Source: Lunularia cruciata (Eukaryota; Streptophyta; Marchantiopsida; Lunulariales; Lunulariaceae). Taken from it: a DNA stretch of 64,000 nucleotides. Of this stretch, positions 59,101 through 64,000 are shown piece after piece. A program made the translations under genes and the position numbers. The notes below the pieces were generated by a model. That model searched no databases, was not told where the DNA came from, and worked only from the letters and a program-made list of their open reading frames with translations. Each line of letters starts with the position of its first letter. Within the stretch, counting starts at the first letter, position 1. The stretch spans positions 18,357,001-18,421,000 of the forward strand of contig OX419756.1 in the NCBI GenBank assembly GCA_948567375.1, read 5' to 3'.

Positions 59101-62100
59101 TTTTGGGGACGCTAAAGCGACTTTGAAAGAAACCTCTCGCGTTATCAAGATCGTAGAGCATCTTGATACCAGATACAAGGGGGGTTTAGCCCCATTTTAC
59201 CCCCTTTGTCTTCTTTTCCTTGTGCGGGTTGATGGGGGGGTCTTCTCATCCTTCTTACTTTCAAATGCGGTCGCGTTTTACTCGTCATACCAGATATAAT
59301 GACTTTGCACTCGCCTCTACGCCTGACGCAACTTTGAGTTTCAGAGAATCGGCTCGTCACCGGACGGAACCTGCCACCCCTTGCTCAACCCCAGACCCCG
59401 GCCACACGTTACCGGTGGACGACAGTCGGTGTCCTGCACCACTATAAGTAACGCACCAAGCCAAAAGCACGACCACAAATAGCGGTCAGCTAAAATAGTC
59501 CCTGTTGCAACGCCTCTAAACCTGCACAAAGCGGAGAAACCGACACGAGGCCTTTCTTATCTTCTGGCTCGGTTGGAGCCCGGTAATATGACATTTTGGG
59601 GAGAAGAGCGCAGAGGTTGGGTTATGGTGTGGCAAGTACTGAACCTTCCATTTCTCTCCTTTTGCGGCGTCTCATGAGTTGCCGCACGTGTGGGTCCCAG
59701 TGACCTGGTTCAGTTGATAAGCAAGGTTTAGCAACGCTGGCCAACTGCGGTTCCCGAAACTGTGGTTATTACTACCCAAGGTAGTTCAAACGCAGAGATG
59801 CAGTTGAAAATTCCGACTCACGTTTGTGAAGGTTGAGTTTCTAAACTACGCCGGAGTCTGCAGTTCTATTTAACCGCGCCACGTTGTTGGCATTTTTATT
59901 TAACCAAATCTCAAGTTCTCAAGTTTGTCTACTCACATCAATCCTAGCTGGCTTTGGAATTTTAGAACAGTTGGAAAATTGTCATTTGTAAGATAGAAAC
60001 GTAAAATCAGCGAAAAGTATTACAATTCATCGATGTTTATCGTGATCTTTATCCCAGATCCTGGGATGGATTAGTGGAAATTAGGAGATCAGAGCAGATG
60101 TCCGTTCGAGGAACGGGAGATCCAGAACTCATCAACTGGATGTGGAGTGTAAACATGATATGTGCAGGTCGAGATGAGTAGTAAATCCTTAAACGACAGC
60201 AAGTGAATTTAACAAATCGAATTTAAACTGAAGTAAAGGCTGAATACGAAACTATCGAGAGCAACACATGTATAGAACTGGTATGCATCGCCTTAATCGG
60301 TAAGAGCTAAGCAACGCATGTCGAGATACATCGGGTAATCATCTACAAGCAAAGTGTGAACGATTATATTAATCTGAAATCGGGAGTCGGGCAGGAACCA
60401 TGAAACAGGCGAACATCGATCTAATAGTAATAGAAAGAGCATTAGTTAAGGATGGGTGGAGTGGAGCGAAGTGGGGAGAGGAATGGATGTTGTCTTGGCT
60501 GAGTCGGAGCGCAGCGTAAGAGGACTGGATAGTGTATATCGCAGCAGCATGAGCTATGAACCGTATGAGTATTAAAACTCTAAACAACTAAAGGAAACTT
60601 TAGTTTCCTTCAGATGGATTAGTGGACACTGTAAAAAAACTCTAGTATATGTTCAAAGTCCTCAAACTGTCTTTCTCTTGGTCCTTTATGTTTGGCTATG
60701 AAGTTCTTAAGCGGTATATGCATGCTAGAGGAGAAAAGTACCCATATTGCATCGTTTGTCATTTATACAGATCTCGAGACACAAATTGCTGTCGATGGAA
60801 CTATCCTTTGATGTGTACTTGATTTGTAGGTTTGTTTGTTTGTTGATTGTATTGTTGTTGTAGAATTCATACCCATTTCTTCGGAATGTCTATTCCCATT
60901 CCCAGGCACGCCAGGTCCAAAAAGTGATTCCATAACCACTTCTGAGATTCTCATCTCATCCCCTCTCTAAGCTTCTCGCGAATTAGCTCGTCTAGTGTGT
61001 GGAGAGAGGTAGGTTGATGAACATGAAAGATTGCCATTGAAGTCACAAAGACGTTTCAATTGCGGACAAGCGCGTCTTCGATGAGAGGTCGAAGTATTCC
61101 ATGGCGGAAATGCGGTGAGGTACGTCCTCACGGAGCAGAAACATTATGACTCGTTGAAAGTGGACTGAACAAGTGGCTAAACCGTTCAAATTTGTCCACA
61201 TAAAGGAGACGATTATCATAGCTATGAAGGAGACCCACAGTAGAGAGAGAGAATTTAGAAAGTCGCCGCTGGGTTTGAGTGGTGAGGGACTGTAGTTACC
61301 GGCGAGGCAGGATTGGGTTGCTTATCGTCAGAGAATCTGATGTGGTTCGTGTCCCTTGTTCTTCCTGAGACATGTCATTATTCTTTTCTCAACCCCGCAT
61401 GCTTACATAGACCGTACCAAGAGCAAGCCCATTGGTTGCAACTGCAAACATCTACCCCTAACTTTTCTTTTCTGTGTGCACTTTAGACTTCAAATCCGAG
61501 CAACTCTTTTCTTCAAATCGGAACTTAGGTGTAGCAAGGTAGATTTCTGGTATGGATTCTATTGGGACATAATTTCATTTTACTTTATAATACTATAAAA
61601 ATAAAAAAATAATTTTTTTTTAAACTTTATGACTCTCCCTTGTACGGCTTGATGGGATTTTCCCCACCTTCGTTTTTTGTACGGCTTGATGGGATCTTCC
61701 ACTCCTTCGGCTTTTCTCCGCGGTCATCTTTTGAATCAGAACTCAAAGGGAAGTCCCATCTTCAAATTACTCGACAACTCACTGACATGTGGATTAAATG
61801 CGGCTCTACTTGCAGGAGAATCAACGTCAAGAAATATTTTATCTCCATGTACTCTCCCGCAGCTGTTGAGTTTCATGGTGATCGTATCATCTCGGAAATC
61901 TTTAAGTGAAAGCGGACACGTGGAGGGTTAACAGTATATTGTGATCAGGCTTTCCACCAATCTGCAACTTGACTGCGGCTGCTGTTTCAAAGACATTTCG
62001 TTCCTCTGGTACCTTGAACTGCACCGTTTGTTCCTACGTCCCTAATGGCGTTGCACAAATCATCTCTCACCATCTGCAGACATATCTATCCTTTGAATTT

Positions 62101-62430
62101 AACAGCAAATCTTTACAAGGTAGACTGTGATCGAAAGCAAAACCCTAAACTTATGTGTCGAGATGTGAATTTCGAGTCTATATGTGGCAAATAGTCACTG
62201 TCACAAATTGTGAATACATAGATAAAAATAGTACCCTGAAGGAAAAGGGGAAGGAATACAAGGCACAAACACGTGCAAAGAGAGCCAAGAGCGAAAGATC
62301 CAAAAGTCTAAGGGGAAAAAGAAAAGCACATTGAAGTAGGGCCTGAAGGAACCAAAAGGAAAAAGAAGTGAACTAAAAGCTTGAAAGAAACTTGAGGGGG
62401 AAGACTACTCTTGAATTGAGTGATAGAGGT
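56106..62430. other. Long stretch without a recognised gene
   Basis: The first 1 kb should hold the missing 5' exon and promoter of the CER1-like gene. A G+C-rich patch at about 57200-58000 contains a plus-strand frame (57490-57993, 167 codons) with no family motif; composition alone explains its openness. The remainder alternates AT-rich and mixed sequence with no domain, tRNA or LTR recognised. A 37-bp tandem repeat is at 61641-61714. Confidence 0.5.
61641..61714 (+). repeat. 37-bp tandem repeat, two copies
   Basis: The copies 61641-61677 and 61678-61714 both start tgtacggcttgatgggat and continue with cttcg-containing text. A weakly similar tgtgcgggttgatggg occurs at 59220. Purpose unknown; possibly part of a larger unrecognised repeat. 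Confidence 0.75.
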
Positions 62431-62439
62431 CCTCCAATG

Positions 62440-63930
62440 GTATATTTGGTAAGTAGGGAGGGAGGACCCTAGCTGTTAGGTGTGCTACAATAGCTGCCTG
62501 TTGGTGTAGACCCAAAGCCTGAGCGTATTACAAAATGATTAAAATGAGCTGTTGGTAATGGGATGTGAGCACGGCTAGAGAGGCAGCCATTGCCGGTCTC
62601 TGCCGCAAAGAATGGCGAGCTGCTTGCTTGAGAAGACAATCAAAATGGTGATGTATGCACCCAAAAATCTCAATTGCTAGGGGATAAAAGTATCCGAGGA
62701 CAGTCAAGGTGCATAGTGGTCCTCTTTGCCCCTAGAGGCAATGGTTGCTGCTGCTCCCACCTGTAAGCTTGCCCATGCCAATGAACTTTGCACGGAGAGA
62801 GTTTGCCACCAACACATCATACAAGGTGCACCGACTATCCATGAAAGTAAAATATCCACTTGGGTGGGCCGAATAGGTGGTCTATGTAGATCTAGCCATA
62901 GCTGAATCTGAACCTGGGCTGTTTAGATTGTAAGAGCTGCGTGACAATATCACAAATTGCATCATGGACTCTAATGTGCTCCCCACCTATTGCACAATGC
63001 AAAAAGTGCATCCCTTGCATGATGCTGTATGAGGACCCACACGTGCACTATGCTAGAAGGCCAATGAGAGCTGGATGTGGACGACCCAACCTCAATCATA
63101 GTGCTATGAAAAAGTAAAGTAGAAGTCATCAATCATAGAGAAGCATGGAGCCAAGCTCCAAATAAAAGCTGATACCACTCTCATGCATCCTCAAAAGGGC
63201 CCAATGTATGAGTGTCATTTGAGATGGATGGAAAATCTGATGCTACTTGTTGTGAAGCAATATAATACGCTTTGGCAAAGAGGCTCCCCTAGAGGATCCT
63301 CCTACACCGTGCGCTTCATTGATGCCAATTGTGAGAACTCTATGGTGGCAGTATGGTAGCTATACAATAGAGGCGTCTTGATCCCATAGAAAACACGTAC
63401 AAATTGAATCAAGGAGGGGATCTAATAGGTAGCTAAGCAAAGGGTACGGAACAATGCTAGACTATAGATGGTATTGAAGGTATTGGAGACATCAACTTGG
63501 ACAACCACCCAATTTGGATGTATGTCCAAAGATGCTTGAATGCCTTGAATAACTTGAATGCCTTGAATCTCACATTCCCTTGAAGTAGCCACAACAAATT
63601 GATGGAAAGACAAGAAGGAAGAAAAAGATGGCTGCAACTATAAACAAATAGTGCAAGAAACCAAACACAAAAACACATCTCCAATGGCAATGGGATGCAT
63701 ACCCGATGTCTCTTTTGCGAGAGTGAAGAGACTAGAAACTCCAAATAGACATGCTGCTCCAAATTGCACATGACCTGAGGCAATGCATTGATAGAAAGCA
63801 AAGAGAAGAGGAAAACCCAAATCTGGAGCATCTAGGGAGAGGCAATCCTATAGGTGCTAAAAAACTAACCACAATGGCCTTTGCTCGCAAATAACAAGAT
63901 CTCCCTCTGTGCTATGCGGGACCTATCCCT
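62440..63930 (-). pseudogene. Decayed non-LTR-type reverse transcriptase
   Basis: Across several minus-strand frames the order matches an RT of the LINE-like class. GVSSLFTLAKETSGMHPIAI (about 63660-63740) corresponds to the segment usually reading GxRPIAVGE. Then come HQFVVATSRECEIQ, and HPNWVVVQVDVSNTFNTI (about 63470-63530), which is the catalytic A block with its Asp. Downstream are LFAKAYYIASQQV (about 63245-63285) and IEIFGCIHHHFDCLL with AMAASLAVLTSHYQQLILI (62540-62690). Stops and frameshifts separate all parts. No poly-A tail or target duplication was identified, and the element may extend past the window end. Confidence 0.72.
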
Positions 63931-64000
63931 ACCCAAGGACAATTGGGACAAGACTGTATAGGATGTTGATGGGGTGGGATATAAGGATGTACTAATGACT

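Noticed and set aside
59000-59800. Possible 5S rRNA or SINE-like segment
   Set aside because: Some strings looked like polymerase III boxes, but no consistent 5S alignment, A/B box spacing or tail was found.
1-64000. CRISPR array or prokaryotic operon features
   Set aside because: Spliced genes, LTR elements and plant telomere repeats show a plant nuclear genome; the short repeats seen are tandem duplications or LTR motifs.

Overview
This window is nuclear DNA of a land plant. The evidence is TTTAGGG-type telomeric repeats, plant Ty3/Gypsy chromoviruses, a plant-type TIMELESS gene with 16 exons, a CER1-like wax gene and a plant tRNA-Gly(TCC). The retroelement types and the CER1 sequence make me lean towards a non-seed plant such as a bryophyte, but the species cannot be fixed from sequence alone.

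Positions 1-41.7 kb are a nested graveyard of LTR retrotransposons. Most copies are old and full of stops, many of them explicable as C-to-T changes. From left to right it holds: unrecognised decayed repeats (1-4.9 kb) with a 116-bp hairpin; a minus-strand Gypsy relic of family A (LTR at 4905-5577) split by a gene-bearing 3.8-kb insertion (6906-10685, 5-bp duplication); a scrambled piece of the same relic; a second Gypsy relic (12.5-14.8 kb) carrying a family-A solo LTR; and two plus-strand chromovirus relics (14.8-23.5 kb) whose family-B LTRs carry heat-shock-element-like arrays, one of them with an inserted telomeric repeat. A third Gypsy type (23.5-26.9 and 34.7-35.5 kb) carries a decayed DNA cytosine-5 methyltransferase domain. 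It is split by a complete family-A element (26870-34697) with two identical 692-bp LTRs, a tRNA-Glu primer site and an uninterrupted 1608-codon gag-pol. A minus-strand chromovirus 5' part follows (35.5-38.5 kb), then unrecognised AT-rich DNA.

From about 41.7 kb the sequence becomes gene-like. A TIMELESS/Tof1/Swi1-family gene runs on the plus strand (42908-51227). Its last intron contains a tRNA-Gly(TCC) gene and a 79% identical tRNA pseudogene in the same orientation. A CER1/WAX2-type gene lies convergently on the minus strand (identified exons 52377-56105; first coding exon not found). Positions 56.1-62.4 kb show no recognisable gene, and 62.4-63.9 kb hold a decayed non-LTR reverse transcriptase on the minus strand.

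The host genes act in replication-fork protection and circadian/DNA-damage signalling (TIMELESS), translation (tRNA-Gly) and cuticular wax alkane synthesis (CER1-like). The most unusual content is the methyltransferase-bearing Gypsy relic, and the apparently intact element inserted in it, whose leader carries two paralogous small ORFs around a zinc-knuckle frame.
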